The notes under the pieces: generated by a model
Seen by the model: the letters and a program-made list of their open reading frames with translations, nothing else
Database searches by the model: none
Told to the model about the DNA's origin: nothing
Part shown: piece after piece, positions 41,986-52,492 of the stretch
How the letters are laid out: each line of letters starts with the position of its first letter
Position numbering within the stretch: the first letter of the stretch is position 1
Assembly: GCA_030323885.1 (NCBI GenBank)
Contig: CM059203.1
Span: 2,108,001 to 2,172,000, forward strand
Direction of reading: 5' to 3'
DNA length: 64,000 nt
Source: Branchipolynoe longqiensis
Taxonomy: Eukaryota > Annelida > Polychaeta > Phyllodocida > Polynoidae
Made by a program: the position numbers and the translations under genes

Positions 41986-42025
41986 GACAGCAACACAAAA
42001 CCATCGGACTATGCAACTTTAAGGT

Positions 42026-43200
42026 AATAGTTCTTACATGGAAGTGCAACATCTGGAGCTTGAAAATGAATGCAGTTAAATTTACCTTTCTTTAATTAAA
42101 ATTTTCTCACGGATTTCGTCAATCCCAACGGGGAAGTAGAGACACTTACCTAGAACAAAAATAAAAATAACATTTATTAGTTCACACACTCATCTCAAAT
42201 TTGCAATAATCGTTTTTTATTACAGTAATTAATTAATGAAGCAGGGGACATTTCAATCACAGACAATTGTCTTTTCCTCAGTCTACTGTGCCATGTCCTA
42301 TTTGTAAGTGACATTGGGAAGACAACCATTCATTACTGGCCTGGGAAGTGAGGAACGAGGAAGCAGGAGTGTGAATAACATAACTTTATTCTCAAGACAA
42401 CTCTCGGCAGCGGCGCATTCGTTTTAGAACTATTGATGGTTGAGCAGGCCCGCAGGTGAAGTCTGACATGAGCTTTAGATTATGCAATAATGATAAATTG
42501 ATCATCAACATATCTAGTGTTTTTTATGAACGGGCAAGTTAATACAGTAGTGAGATAAATCAAACAGTGGTTTGTGATGATTAAATTGTCAATCAATTAG
42601 GGTGAGTAGGGTGATCAATCAACTTATGAGTAGTGATTGAGTTGTTCTAGATTATTGGATCAGCTTATCTAACATAGTCAAAAATCATAAATGAAAATAT
42701 ACACATCTAATCATATTTTTTAGTTACAAGTTTTGTTAACATTAAATTTTTTAACATTAAATGTTTATTTGTCTCGTTATTGTTTATTTTTATCGAGACA
42801 AGTGCAGGTAGTGGGTGGGTGAGTTTTTAGAAGAGATGTGCAGGGGACGAGTGTCAGTGGAAGAGTAGAGAGGTAGGGGGAAGCAGAGGCTTGAGGACAA
42901 GTGTGGGAGAGGGAGCCTCTGATTGGCTGGTAGTGAGTGAGCCTCCTGGGAGCAGGTGTGTATGATTGACAGGTGGGCATGGCTGCTTCACTGGCTGCCT
43001 CCCCACCCCCCAGTAATGACAGCAAATGACAACCTCCGTGGTCATCTAACCCAATATTTACACTGTTCCTGAGATGGCTATTATTGTCAACAGGTTAATT
43101 TATGCTTGTGTACTGTGTATTGAATTGGTGAATAAAAAGAATGTCCTCACAAAAAAATCCCAGTTATGCTAAATCATTAGTATCAATTTTAAGTCATTGA
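42026..43200. other. Unassigned spacer with a SINE-A2 fragment
   Basis: At 42233-42310, AAGCAGGGGACATTTCAATC and ACAATTGTCTTTTCCTCAGT are a SINE-A2 3' end (minus strand). The rest is AT-rich, with a GC-richer patch at 42790-43030. No gene is supported. Confidence 0.4.
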
Positions 43201-43215
43201 TTCCATTCGGCAGGA

Positions 43216-43551
43216 CCAGACGGGATGGCCGAATGAGTTAGAGCGTCTGTCTCCCATGCTGGTAGATTGTGGGTTCGAACCCTGGTCGAGTCAAACCAAT
43301 GACTTAAAAATTGATACTTGTCACTTCTTAGCCAGGGGCTCGGCATTATTAGGACAGGGCAAGGACTGGTGTGCTCAGTGTCAGGATAATGTGCCTGAGT
43401 AGGATACCAGGTCATGGTGCCGGCGGCCTGGTTTCCCAGTGGGACAGCAATATAAAGTCGCCATGAGTGCACACTGTCACAAGTCGGTACCCGTCCTGAT
43501 ATGATCTTAGATGTTGCTAGGATGTAAAACAACAAACAAACAACAAACATG
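43216..43551 (+). mobile_element. SINE-A, full length, 12-bp target duplication
   Basis: It is flanked by CATTCGGCAGGA (43204-43215 and 43552-43563). The host DNA is itself an older minus-strand SINE-A (TTTTAAGTCATTGATTCCA / AATTCGAACCCACGG). It has a complete head (GGATGGCCGAATGAGTTAGA, GGTTCGAACCC), body and tail (AAAACAACAAACAAACAAC). It is the best reference copy in the window. Confidence 0.95.
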
Positions 43552-43563
43552 CATTCGGCAGGA

Positions 43564-43919
43564 ATTCGAACCCACGGTTCAAATCTCATGACCTGCCTCA
43601 TGGAAAGTGAGCAGACAACTTATTCAACCTTCCTGCCATTTTCTTCTTTTGAATAATCTTGAAGCGAGTTCTGCTGGAAATGTTTCCTCATTCATTGTTT
43701 ATTTATATTTATTTTTATTTTTTATAATTAAAAACATTAATTGATATTATTATTAATTTATTTATGCTGCTTGCTTTCTTTCTCTAAAATCAATAACATT
43801 TATTCCATACTAATATATTTAATTATATTTAATTATTTATTTAGTTAATTAATTAAATTGATTAATTATATTAAGTATTTCTTTATTGTTATTATTCATT
43901 TATTTCTATTATATATTAC
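43564..43919. other. Older SINE-A remnant and AT-rich spacer
   Basis: 43564-43640 is the rest of the host SINE-A head. From 43690 on it is (ATTT)n-like AT-rich DNA. No gene. Confidence 0.4.
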
Positions 43920-44625
43920 TACCTTAAATTGTATTAGTAGTATTTCTTTATTATTGCAGTTGTCTTTAACTATGACATTGCATTTCTGAAGACTGACAAT
44001 AAGGCCTGGCATATTTCCACATATTATCCTACATCGTACTAATTTAAATTATTATTAGTATTTCTTTATTATTGGATTTGTCTTTAATTATGACGTTGCA
44101 TTGCTCAAAATTGACAACAAGGCATTGCGTAGTTCCATATTATACTATATATCCCTACTTTAAATTGTATTAGTAGTATTTCTTTAGTATTGAACCAGAC
44201 GGGATGACCGAATGAGTTGAGTGTCCATCTCTTGTTTTGGGAGATCGGGGGTTTTGGGAGATCATGGGTTCGAACCCTGGTCGAGTCAAACCAATGACTT
44301 AAAAATTGATACTTGTCGCTTCCTAGCCAGGTGTTCGGCATTATTAGGATAGGGCAAGGACTGGTTGGCTCAGTGTCAGGATAATGTGACTGAGTGGGAT
44401 ATCAGGTCATGGTCCTGGTGGCCTGGTCTCCCAATGGGGCAGCACTATAAAGTCACCATGAGTGTGCACTGTCACAAGTCGGTACCCATCCTGATATGAC
44501 CTTAGATGTTGCTAGGATGTAAAACAACAATCTTTATTATTGGATTTCTCTTTAATTATGACCATTGTACTGCTGAAAACTGACAACAACACATGACATA
44601 TTTCCATATTACCCTCCCCTCCTAA
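43920..44625. repeat. 116-120-bp tandem repeat interrupted by a SINE-A
   Basis: Units start at 43928, 44048 and 44164 and resume after the SINE at 44531. Each has CTTTAAATTGTATTAGTAGT and CTTTATTATTGGATTTGTCT. Same family as 39593. Confidence 0.88.
44193..44530 (+). mobile_element. SINE-A, full length, target duplication in the 118-bp repeat
   Basis: It is flanked by TCTTTAGTATTG (44181-44192) and TCTTTATTATTG (44531-44542). The head variant GATGACCGAATGAGTTGAGT is shared with the copy at 39866, which sits at the same point of the same repeat. Confidence 0.92.
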
Positions 44626-45004
44626 CAAAACAAATAACCCATCTTTAAAACCTTTATTTAACTATGCAAAATGATTTATGCGAACAAGTGGCATGATAAA
44701 TCTGCCACTTGGTGGCAGTAATCAGTTTACTGGTTTAGTTCTCAATGAAATGGCTTCCCATTCACGTGATTGAGTAACACATTTCACGAGGGTTGGAGCT
44801 GAAGGGACAACCGGAAAAACGCACAAATTAATGAAGGATCCGCCACGCGGAGCGATCTGCGGTTCAGTTCCTTCTAGTGGGTTTTACATCCTAACAACAT
44901 GCCACTGCAGCCACAGCAGGACTAGCACAGGCTTCTTCTGCCAGTACACGTTCATGGCGGTTTCATATGTGGTGTATAATGTATTAGGCGAGTATAAAGC
45001 TACG
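44626..45004. other. Unassigned spacer
   Basis: TGCCACTTGGTGGCA (44700) is a short palindrome; GGTGTATAATGTATTAGGCG (44971) is a stump of repeat F. No gene. Confidence 0.35.
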
Positions 45005-45007
45005 TAA

Positions 45008-45675
45008 TGGCCCTGTCACACTACGACGTAACGACGTCAATGTAGGGAGAACGTGAAGAACGTTGAACTTCTTGGCGTAGTATGCAAATTTGGGCACAAG
45101 TTGAACGTGGATGCAGCATAGTGGATGAGAGCGTAACGTCGGTAAAGCGTAGGGATACCGTCATTCAATGAGAGAGGACAACTTCATTACGTTCACGGAA
45201 CGTTATGAACGTTATTCCATCGCCAGAACTACGTTACCTGATGGCAAAACGTTGAACTACGTTGAACGTACGTTCTCCTGACGTTCTCCTGATGTTCTCC
45301 TGACATTATCCTGATGTTCCCATTACGCTGCGTGGACGTTTCCACCGGGTTTAATGTGGGTCAACATAGTGCAACGTAGTTGAACGTAGTGACTAACATT
45401 TTAATAACGTCGGTTTAACGTCATTGACGTTCACTGAACGTGTACAGAACGTACGGCGAACGTAAACCCTTAAGTTCGAACTACGTCAAAAGTTTTGAAC
45501 ATGTCCAAAACCTCGACGTAACTCGACGTAACACGACGTAATGTGACGTAGCTCGACGTCAGTCTAACGTCATTATGACATCATAATAACGTAATCCAAC
45601 GTACATCAGCGTAATGACGAAAAATCACCACGTTAGGCTCACATTCGCTCATTACGTTGTAGTGTGACAGGGGTA
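45008..45675 (+). mobile_element. MITE-1 relative with ACGT-rich arms
   Basis: TAA flanks both sides (45005-45007 and 45676-45678). TIRs are TGGCCCTGTCACACTACGAC and the complement of TACCCCTGTCACACTACAAC. The centre near 45487-45510 (AAGTTTTGAACATGTCCAAA) is the MITE-1 palindrome. The arms are quite different, made of AACGT/GACGTAAC units. Confidence 0.86.
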
Positions 45676-45724
45676 TAAGGGAATATTACTTATTATTATT
45701 GTTACCCTCCGTAAGATACTGCCA

Positions 45725-46855
45725 TGGGGGTGATGAAAATGGGAAATATTGCACCTAGAGCGGGACTCGAACCCACGTCTCTTTGCATTCCGGGCCAGTG
45801 TGCTAAACATTACACCACCTAGGCTCCCTGATATCACCACACTATCCACGCCTACTTGTCTATGTGGTTACTTGCCTGAGAGGTCAGTGCAGACCACTAC
45901 ACTCGTCCCCCTGGAATTGTAAGTCTTTTAATGCTTACAATTACATACATACAGGCAATGCACTAACACATACATACACAGGGTAGGTTCAACAACCATA
46001 CAGCTCACAGCTTGTACAGGATCATGATCACGGCAACCAGTGTCATGGAGGTGATGAAAATGGGAAATATTGCGCCTAGAGCGGGACTCGAACCCACATC
46101 TCTTTGCATTCTGGGCCAGTGTGCTAACCATTACACGACCTAGGCTCCCTGATATCACTACATTACCCACGCCTACCTGTCTATGTGGTTACTTGCCTGA
46201 GAGGTCAGTGCAGACCACTACACTCGTCCCCCTGTAATTGTAAGTCTTTTAATGCTTACAATTACATACATACAGGCAATGCGCTAACACATACATACAC
46301 AGGGTAGGTTCAACAACCATACAGCAGAAAGCTTGTACAGGATCATGATCACGGCAACCAGTGTCATGGGGGTGATGAAAATGGGAAATATTGCGCCTGG
46401 AGCGGGACTCGAACCCACATCTCTTTGCATTCCGGGCCAGTGTGCTAACCATTACAACCAGCCTGTATCACACCCCGCTCCTGTCTGTGGTTACTTGCCT
46501 GAGAGGTCAGTGCAGACCACTACACTCGTCCCCCTGTAATTGTAAGTCTTTTAATGCTTACAATTACATACATACAGGCAATGCACTAACACATACATAC
46601 ACAGGGTAGGTTCAACAACCATACAGCACAAAGCTTGTACAGGATCATGATCACGGCAACCAGTGTCATGGGGGTGATGAAAATGGGAAATATTGCGCCT
46701 GGAGCGGGACTCGAACCCACATCTCTTTGCATTCTGGGCCAGTGTGCTAAGCATTACACCACCTAGGCTCCCTGATGCCACCACACTACCCACGCCTACC
46801 TGGCTATGTGGTTACTTGCCTGAGAGGTCAGTGCAGACCACTACACTACAACACT
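45725..46855 (-). repeat. Tandem array of SINE-C units, period 321 bp, four tRNA-like heads
   Basis: TGATGAAAATGGGAAATATT occurs at 45731, 46052, 46373 and 46675 (spacings 321, 321 and 302). Each unit on the minus strand has GGTGTAATGGTTAGCACACT (A-box; tRNA-Gln-like) and GTGGGTTCGAGTCCCGC (B-box). An 80-base leader (GACCTCTCAGGCAAGTAACC) comes before the tRNA-like part, and a linker has GGTTGTTGAACCTACCCTGT. Units are very alike, so amplification is recent. Confidence 0.9.
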
Positions 46856-47313
46856 TTATCAGTGGCGGCCACCTCACCTCACCCGGATGTTGACCAGTGT
46901 CAGTCGCACCGAGGATTTTATGTATATATATTTGTGTGTGTGTAGAAAATTGAAGCATATATATTTTTTAATATTTTTTTTAGAAAAAAAGAAGGACAAA
47001 CATGTTTAAAGACAATTCTATAACCATGCAATACATATTCACTGAATGCATGATACTTTTATTGGACTGGAATTGTACACAATTACTACTACACCTGATA
47101 TTTCATTTATAAAATGCATAATACTTTTATTATCAAGCAGGATTTACATCCGTTACTATTACAACTGATAGTAGTTTCATTTATGTATCAAGGAATTGTA
47201 CTGTACGGCTGGAAGGCCAGTGCTCTAGTGCTGCCAATATATACTTTAGTAAAAAAAAAACACCATGATATATGATATATATAGCCACGTATATACGCCA
47301 GCGTATATGCGAG
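46856..47313. other. Unassigned AT-rich spacer
   Basis: It has a loose tandem of about 90 bp (AATGCATGATACTTTTATTG at 47045, AATGCATAATACTTTTATTA at 47112). No gene. Confidence 0.4.
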
Positions 47314-47607
47314 TGTAAGATCCGCACTGCTCCTCTCGTGCGGTACGCGGACACTCGTCTGCTAGCCGTGGACGGCCCGCTCGGGGCGACAGTTGCCTAT
47401 ATAAGCAAACCAGAGCCTGGGTTCACGTTAGTTCGCTCCAGCCGGCACTGCAGCAAATACTTCCATTCGCTTTTCTTTTTTCTTTTTTCTTTTTACCGGT
47501 AGGGCACTTTGGCCCGGCCAGATTATTTATATATATACACTGCATGTTCTATTTAATGCTGAAATAAATATATCTACCATCCGAGTTTGCTTCGTGCCCA
47601 TCTTACA
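47314..47607 (+). mobile_element. Candidate solo LTR
   Basis: It begins TGTAAGAT and ends ATCTTACA, an 8-bp perfect inverted repeat with the TG...CA ends of LTRs. Inside are, in order, a GC-rich segment, TATATAAG (47398-47405), a TTCGCTCCAGCC stretch suited to a start site, a CTTTT tract and AATAAA (47563-47568) 40 bases before the end. This is the U3-R-U5 order. No target duplication, primer-binding site or second LTR was found. Confidence 0.5.
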
Positions 47608-48100
47608 TAATATATATTATATCTGATATATGATATAGCATGTATTACGTATCATCTATTATATATTATCAAGAGTTCACAACAAATTATGAGTTGCTGT
47701 CATCATCGCCACCGATGGATGACCAAGAGAAATATGTTATGTATAAAGTCTTATGCGTATATTATGATGCAATGTAATTAATTATCCTGTATCTCTGTAT
47801 TGTCTTCCCCGACCACCTGTGACCTTTCCTTGTAAGTTTGTTGTGTTGGGTAGGTGGTTGCTGGTGGTTGGTGTGTGGCCTGGAGGGCAGGCTGGCTGCT
47901 CCAAGCAGCCCTCCTCCCTTCCTTCCCTCCAGGTGGCCTCTGCCCCCCCCCCCCATCTGCCCCCCTCCATCTGCCCACTACTCCTCCGGTTTTTGCTTAG
48001 TGAAGTATGTGGTAGGTCTTTTTAGGGGGCCAGCCAGAGTTATTGGCTCGATCCAACTTTCACTCTTGTCTTCCTTTCTTATGGAATGTAATAATAATAT
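47608..48100. other. Unassigned spacer
   Basis: A GC-rich middle part (47835-48000) with a C run; short frames there have no domain. Confidence 0.3.
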
Positions 48101-48620
48101 CATATATAATATATTTATACATCTATATATTTATATATTCATATCTTCATATATTCTTACATTCATGCATTCATATATTCATCTATGTTTATATGGATAG
48201 TGATAAATTTTATATATTGTTCTTTATATATTATATATTATATACAGTAGTACCTGTCTACAGCGACCCTATGGTAGGCTTACCCTTGCTATATCTAAAC
48301 AATTTCTCAAAGTAGGAACTACTTACATCTCATTTGATAGTACCTCCAATGGCAAGACACCTGCCACGTCAGGACAACATTGGTTTAATTAGAGTTAGAC
48401 AGATACTACTGCATATGAATTATTTATAACATATATGATCATATATATATATAACATACATGGTATATGTACTACATATAGTATTAGTACATATAGCATA
48501 CATAGTAAAATTAATAGTATATATAATATATATAATATATATATAAGTATAACATCAAATATCTATATTTCTAACATTTAAAATACATAATATATACATA
48601 ATATATTATAATATATATAT
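48101..48620. repeat. AT-rich ATATAT/TATTCAT low-complexity DNA
   Basis: Dominated by TATATA, ATTCATAT and TACATAT words. Confidence 0.85.
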
Positions 48621-48621
48621 G

Positions 48622-48927
48622 TTCTCTGTGGCGGAGTGGTTAGAGTGTCTGACTTTTTTCTAGGTCAGACTCCTAATCTGAAGGTCAGTGGTTCGATTCC
48701 CTGTGCTCCACCTCTGCCAATTTGGATTTCCACCGCTGTGTATAACTTACAGCGTCATCAAAGGCCAGTTGCTCTGATACCATGTCTACGTGGTGTGGGA
48801 GGTAAAAAATCCCTTGGGTCAGTAAAAGTATAGGCTCGGGTTTTCTATCGACAAACTGTCTAATGGTGAAAACAAGCCTATTCAGGCTTATCCATGATAG
48901 GCAGTATAAATCTTCAACAACAACAAA
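48622..48927 (+). mobile_element. SINE-B, full length
   Basis: The head is CTCTGTGGCGGAGTGGTTAG (A-box). A perfect five-base stem TCAGA/TCTGA encloses CTCCTAA, so the tRNA anticodon arm is preserved with CCT in anticodon position (tRNA-Arg-like). GGTTCGATTCC (B-box) and body follow, with the tail AGTATAAATCTTCAACAACA. Extra bases (GTGTCTGACTTTTTTCTAGG) between D-arm and anticodon arm show it is not a tRNA gene. Confidence 0.88.
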
Positions 48928-48957
48928 ATATATATATATTATAAACCTGTCACATCC

Positions 48958-49480
48958 CACAGTGTCAGGATAATGTGACTGAGTAGAATATCGGGTCAGG
49001 GTGCCGGCGGATTGATTTCCCAGTGGGGCAGAGCAGCACTATAAAGTCACCATGAGTGTGCACTGTGACAAGTCGGTACCCGTCCTGATATGACCTTAAA
49101 GCTGCATAGTCCGATGAAATATTAAATTTTCAAAACCAAACCAATTATCTAGATTTTATTTGACATATCTAACTTAGATACTGATGCACTTATTAAGCAT
49201 TAGTTTCTGCATAGAAGGCAATACTGAGTCAATTTAACAGAACCTGTTACTGCAGAAGTCTATGGTGTCAGAGTTTTGGAACGCCTGCCAAAACTAATCT
49301 TACATGATTGCACTCGAAATATCTCAAAGGTTTACCATTTAAAATAAAAGTAACTTTGAACTAATGTAAAGTAGATACTACTGATCGATCTAATATATTT
49401 ATCTCAGAAAAAATACAGAAATTCAAAACCATCGGACTATGCAACTTGAAATATTGCCAACAACCAAGCATCCCACGCGA
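48958..49480 (+). mobile_element. SINE-A 3' half split by MITE-3
   Basis: CAGTGTCAGGATAATGTGAC to GATATGACCTTA, then the insert, then AATATTGCCAACAACCAAGC as the SINE tail. Confidence 0.8.
49100..49446. mobile_element. MITE-3 copy nested in SINE-A
   Basis: Ends AGCTGCATAGTCCGATG and the complement CATCGGACTATGCAACT. The AT-rich inside has CCAATTATCTAGATTTTATT and ATATATTTATCTCAG. The target duplication may be TTAA with one change (TTAA/TTGA). Confidence 0.82.
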
Positions 49481-49785
49481 GAAGCGGGTGCTCTAACAAC
49501 TAGCCACCCATCCCCCCATCCAGTTTCAACCAAAGCTACCTACAAGCCCCCCCCCCCCCCCCCCCCTCAACTCCTCCCGACCCGCGACCCCCACCTCTCA
49601 TGACCCCACGTGACCCTTTCATCAATTATTCACCAATCACAACACATTACCACCACTGGTCACATGACCTCCCCGACTTCCGGCCGTGTGCGGCGGTCAA
49701 GTGTTTACCTGACCTTTAGGGACGACATTGTGCTGACCACCACGTGACCTTGAGGTCTGTTTTCGGAGGCACTCTTCAGAGCAGC
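49481..49785. other. Unassigned spacer with C run
   Basis: C run at 49549-49566, CCACGTGACC E-box types at 49607 and 49741. No gene. Confidence 0.3.
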
Positions 49786-50085
49786 TTGTTGTATTTAACG
49801 ACGGCTCTAGAGCATATTGATTTTCATCATCGGCTATTGGACGTCAAACATATGATCATTCTGACATATTTCTTTGGAGAAAACCCACCGGCGCCACATA
49901 GGCTACTCTTTCCAATAAGCAGCAAGGGGTCTTTTATATGCACTTTCCCACAGATAGGACAGCACATACCACAGCCTGGACCACTGGTTGGAACAGAAAT
50001 AGCCCAAACTGCAAATGTGTCCACTGAGCAGGATCGATAGGATGACGCACACCTTCACAGGAGCGGGACGCCTGAGCTACGTCCA
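49786..50085 (-). mobile_element. SINE-D, molluscan-type, reverse copy
   Basis: TTGTATTTAACGACGGCTCT, ATTGATTTTCATCATCGGCT, GGGGTCTTTTATATGCACTT, CCACTGGTTGGAACAGAAAT and the head GATCGATAGGATGACGCACA...GGCGTCCCGCTCC-like end at 50080. Confidence 0.8.
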
Positions 50086-50099
50086 TAAGTAAATGCATA

Positions 50100-50290
50100 C
50101 CACTTTAGATGATTGAGACCACCAACCTGCCCTCTGATGGCAATGACATGAACTAATGTTCAGCGCATGCATGCTCTGGGGGAAGGTCTCAGATGATTTC
50201 TACCACTTACCTCTGACGGCAGGGTCAGGAACTAATGCATTGGCTAGCAGCTTACTACGCATGCTCCCTGGAAAAGGGACTATTTCAGCG
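50100..50290 (-). repeat. Two diverged copies of the 96-100-bp unit
   Basis: ACCACCAACCTGCCCTCTGA and ACCACTTACCTCTGACGGCA, each followed by GAACTAATG, are reverse complements of the array at 41660. Confidence 0.7.
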
Positions 50291-50344
50291 TAACACAATC
50301 AGTCATAAAATTTGTTGATAAGAATAAATACAATAACATATATT

Positions 50345-50515
50345 ACTTAGAGCCCCTCACAGGTGGCGCCAGTGTGGCCAATACTCGAACTACACAAGGC
50401 CAGTTAAATAGGATATAGTGAGTATGCTATAAAAGTGAAATATAGGGAACTGAAGATAGATAGTATCCTTGTTTATATTCCCATAATAGATTATAGAGCA
50501 CATATATAAATGGTC
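50345..50515 (-). repeat. Dispersed repeat G, reverse copy
   Basis: AGAGCCCCTCACAGGTGGCG, AACTGAAGATAGATAGTATC and TCCCATAATAGATTATAGAG. Confidence 0.7.
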
Positions 50516-50664
50516 TAAAATTAATATCACAATTTGTGGTGAAGAATCAATCAAATTTCGTGAAAAAGAAAACACAAAAAACAGTACAACCCCATTATAA
50601 CACAATTGTTCAGGTCAACATAATATGATCGCAAAAAAAAATTGGGGTCACTTTCATTGAGTAA

Positions 50665-51010
50665 AGCCCCTGTCACACATCACCGGATTGAGCAATGGAC
50701 AGAATTGTCTATTCCAATGGTGTTCGGGGGTCATAAGTATCGAAATGTATTAAAATGTGTCAAAATGTGGCGATATTGGGTCAAAGGCCGGTGGACGAAC
50801 GGACATGAAATGGACATAAAACGGACATGAAACGGATAGCCAATGGATGAAACAAACTCAAACCAGGCAAGAACCATAGACCTCAATCCGGCGGCATCCG
50901 CTCCAAGTTTTGTGCATATTCAAAACTTGTATGGACACAAACCGAACTATCAACAGACTTTGTTTGGTTTCTTTCCGTTACTTCCAATCCGGTGATGTGT
51001 GACAGCCGCT
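50665..51010 (-). mobile_element. MITE-1 copy
   Basis: Ends AGCCCCTGTCACACATCACC and the complement of AGCGGCTGTCACACATCACC; flanks TAA and TTA. Arms of CGGACATGAAA units; centre near 50905-50928. Confidence 0.86.
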
Positions 51011-51354
51011 TTACCTTTGAATTAAAGAATTCTGGGTCCAATGAATCATCGCGTGATATCCGAATTCGTGTTAATTCAGGGTGCGTTATCCCAGGGCTTC
51101 CCTGTAATATCACGTCTTTTTGGACCACTTTTTGTAGAGAAGGCCACAATCAATCCCTTTACCACCGCCTTCTGTACACCCCCCCCCCCAAACCCCCCTC
51201 CCCTCCCCCCACTCACCCACCCACACAGTCTGCCACCCTCCCCCTCTATGTGATCAGTGCGCATGCGTCCCTGTGTTCCCAGAAGAGAACACCTTTATCC
51301 TTTTACTGGACACAAGAGGTAGACGTAACAAGTGCCCACCCTTCACACTCCGCA
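51011..51354. other. Unassigned spacer
   Basis: No repeat match; C-rich stretch 51178-51245. A frame starting at 50992 runs from here into the repeat below and is rejected. Confidence 0.3.
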
Positions 51355-52050
51355 ACACCAACACCACCATCGACACCACCATCAACACCACCATCGACAC
51401 CACCATCGACACCACCATCGACACCACCTTCAACACCACTATCGACACCAACACCACCATCGACACCACCATCGACACCAACACCACCATCGACACCACC
51501 ATCGACACCACCATCGACATCAACCCCACCATCGACACCACCATCGACACCAACACCAACCATCGACACCACCATCGACACCAACACCACCATCGACACC
51601 AACACCACCATCGACACCAACACCACCATCGACACCACCATCGACACCAATACCACCATCGAAACCACCATCGACACCACTATTGACACCAACACCACTA
51701 TCGACACCACCATCGACACCAACCCCACCATCGACACCACCATCGACACCAACACCACCATCCCCACCATCGACACCAACACCACTATTGACACCACCAT
51801 TGACACCAACACCACCATCGACATCACCATCGACACCAACACCATCAACGACACCACCATCGACACCAACACCAACATCGACACCACCATCACAACCACC
51901 ACCACCAGCAGCACTACCATCACCACCACCACCAACAGTACCACCACCAGCACACCACCACCACCACCACCACCAGCAGCAACACCACCACCAACACCAC
52001 CACCATCACCTCACCACCACCCCCAGCCCACCCCCACCCCCACCCAGCGT
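51355..52050. repeat. ACCATCGACACC minisatellite
   Basis: 12-bp ACCATCGACACC and 6-bp AACACC units alternate (all multiples of three), so frames stay open on both strands (Thr/Pro/Ser, Asp/Thr/Ile, Val/Gly-rich). The 3' end decays into (CCA)n. Confidence 0.95.
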
Positions 52051-52154
52051 TCTTAAACACTGCTATGTTTTATGAATGTTGTGTTGCAGCTGGCAGTTTA
52101 TTCCAAATATTGAGAAAGTATTTGAGAGAAAGAGGAGGCATGCATGCGCTTGGG

Positions 52155-52390
52155 AGTAATTGGAGTTTTACATCCTGGCAACTTATAAGTTCATATTGGA
52201 CCGAATGCAACTGGCTTGTCTCAGTGCCCATCCATGGCGATTTTATAGTGTTGCTTCACTGGCATACCTTGCTGCCAACAACTTCAGTCCCATTATCCTA
52301 ACATTAGGAGAACCAGATATTTGAATATCCTAGAAATGATGAGCGCCAGCCAATTAGCAGCAACTATCAATTGTTCGCAGAAAAAAAAAC
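52155..52390 (-). mobile_element. SINE-A, old and diverged
   Basis: TTGGAGTTTTACATCCTGGC, CCATGGCGATTTTATAGTGT and GATGAGCGCCAGCCAATTAG keep the SINE-A order with many changes. Confidence 0.6.
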
Positions 52391-52425
52391 CCATCTCCTT
52401 GATGCGGCATCCATTAGGTTCCATC

Positions 52426-52492
52426 AGTTAAGCTGGAAAGTACCCGAATAGAGTGGTTCCAGATTCTGCCGATAGATGACACTAGCTTAACT
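52426..52492. repeat. 67-bp unit with AGTTAAGC/GCTTAACT ends
   Basis: AGTTAAGCTGGAAAGTACCC ... GATTCTGCCGATAGATGACA ... CTAGCTTAACT. The ends are 9-bp inverted repeats. The same unit is at 52694 and 61406. Confidence 0.7.

Noticed and set aside
43216..43300. tRNA genes at the many A-box/B-box pairs
   Set aside because: Each is joined to a conserved SINE body and tail, and none gives a closing acceptor stem, so I call SINE heads and not tRNAs.
44695..44720. CTCF-like site (GCCACTTGGTGGCAG)
   Set aside because: Only an approximate match and a short palindrome; similar words occur in several repeats here.
50992..52075. 354- and 247-codon Thr/Pro/His frames
   Set aside because: These frames are translations of the ACCATCGACACC minisatellite with units of 6 and 12 bases; all frames and both strands are open.
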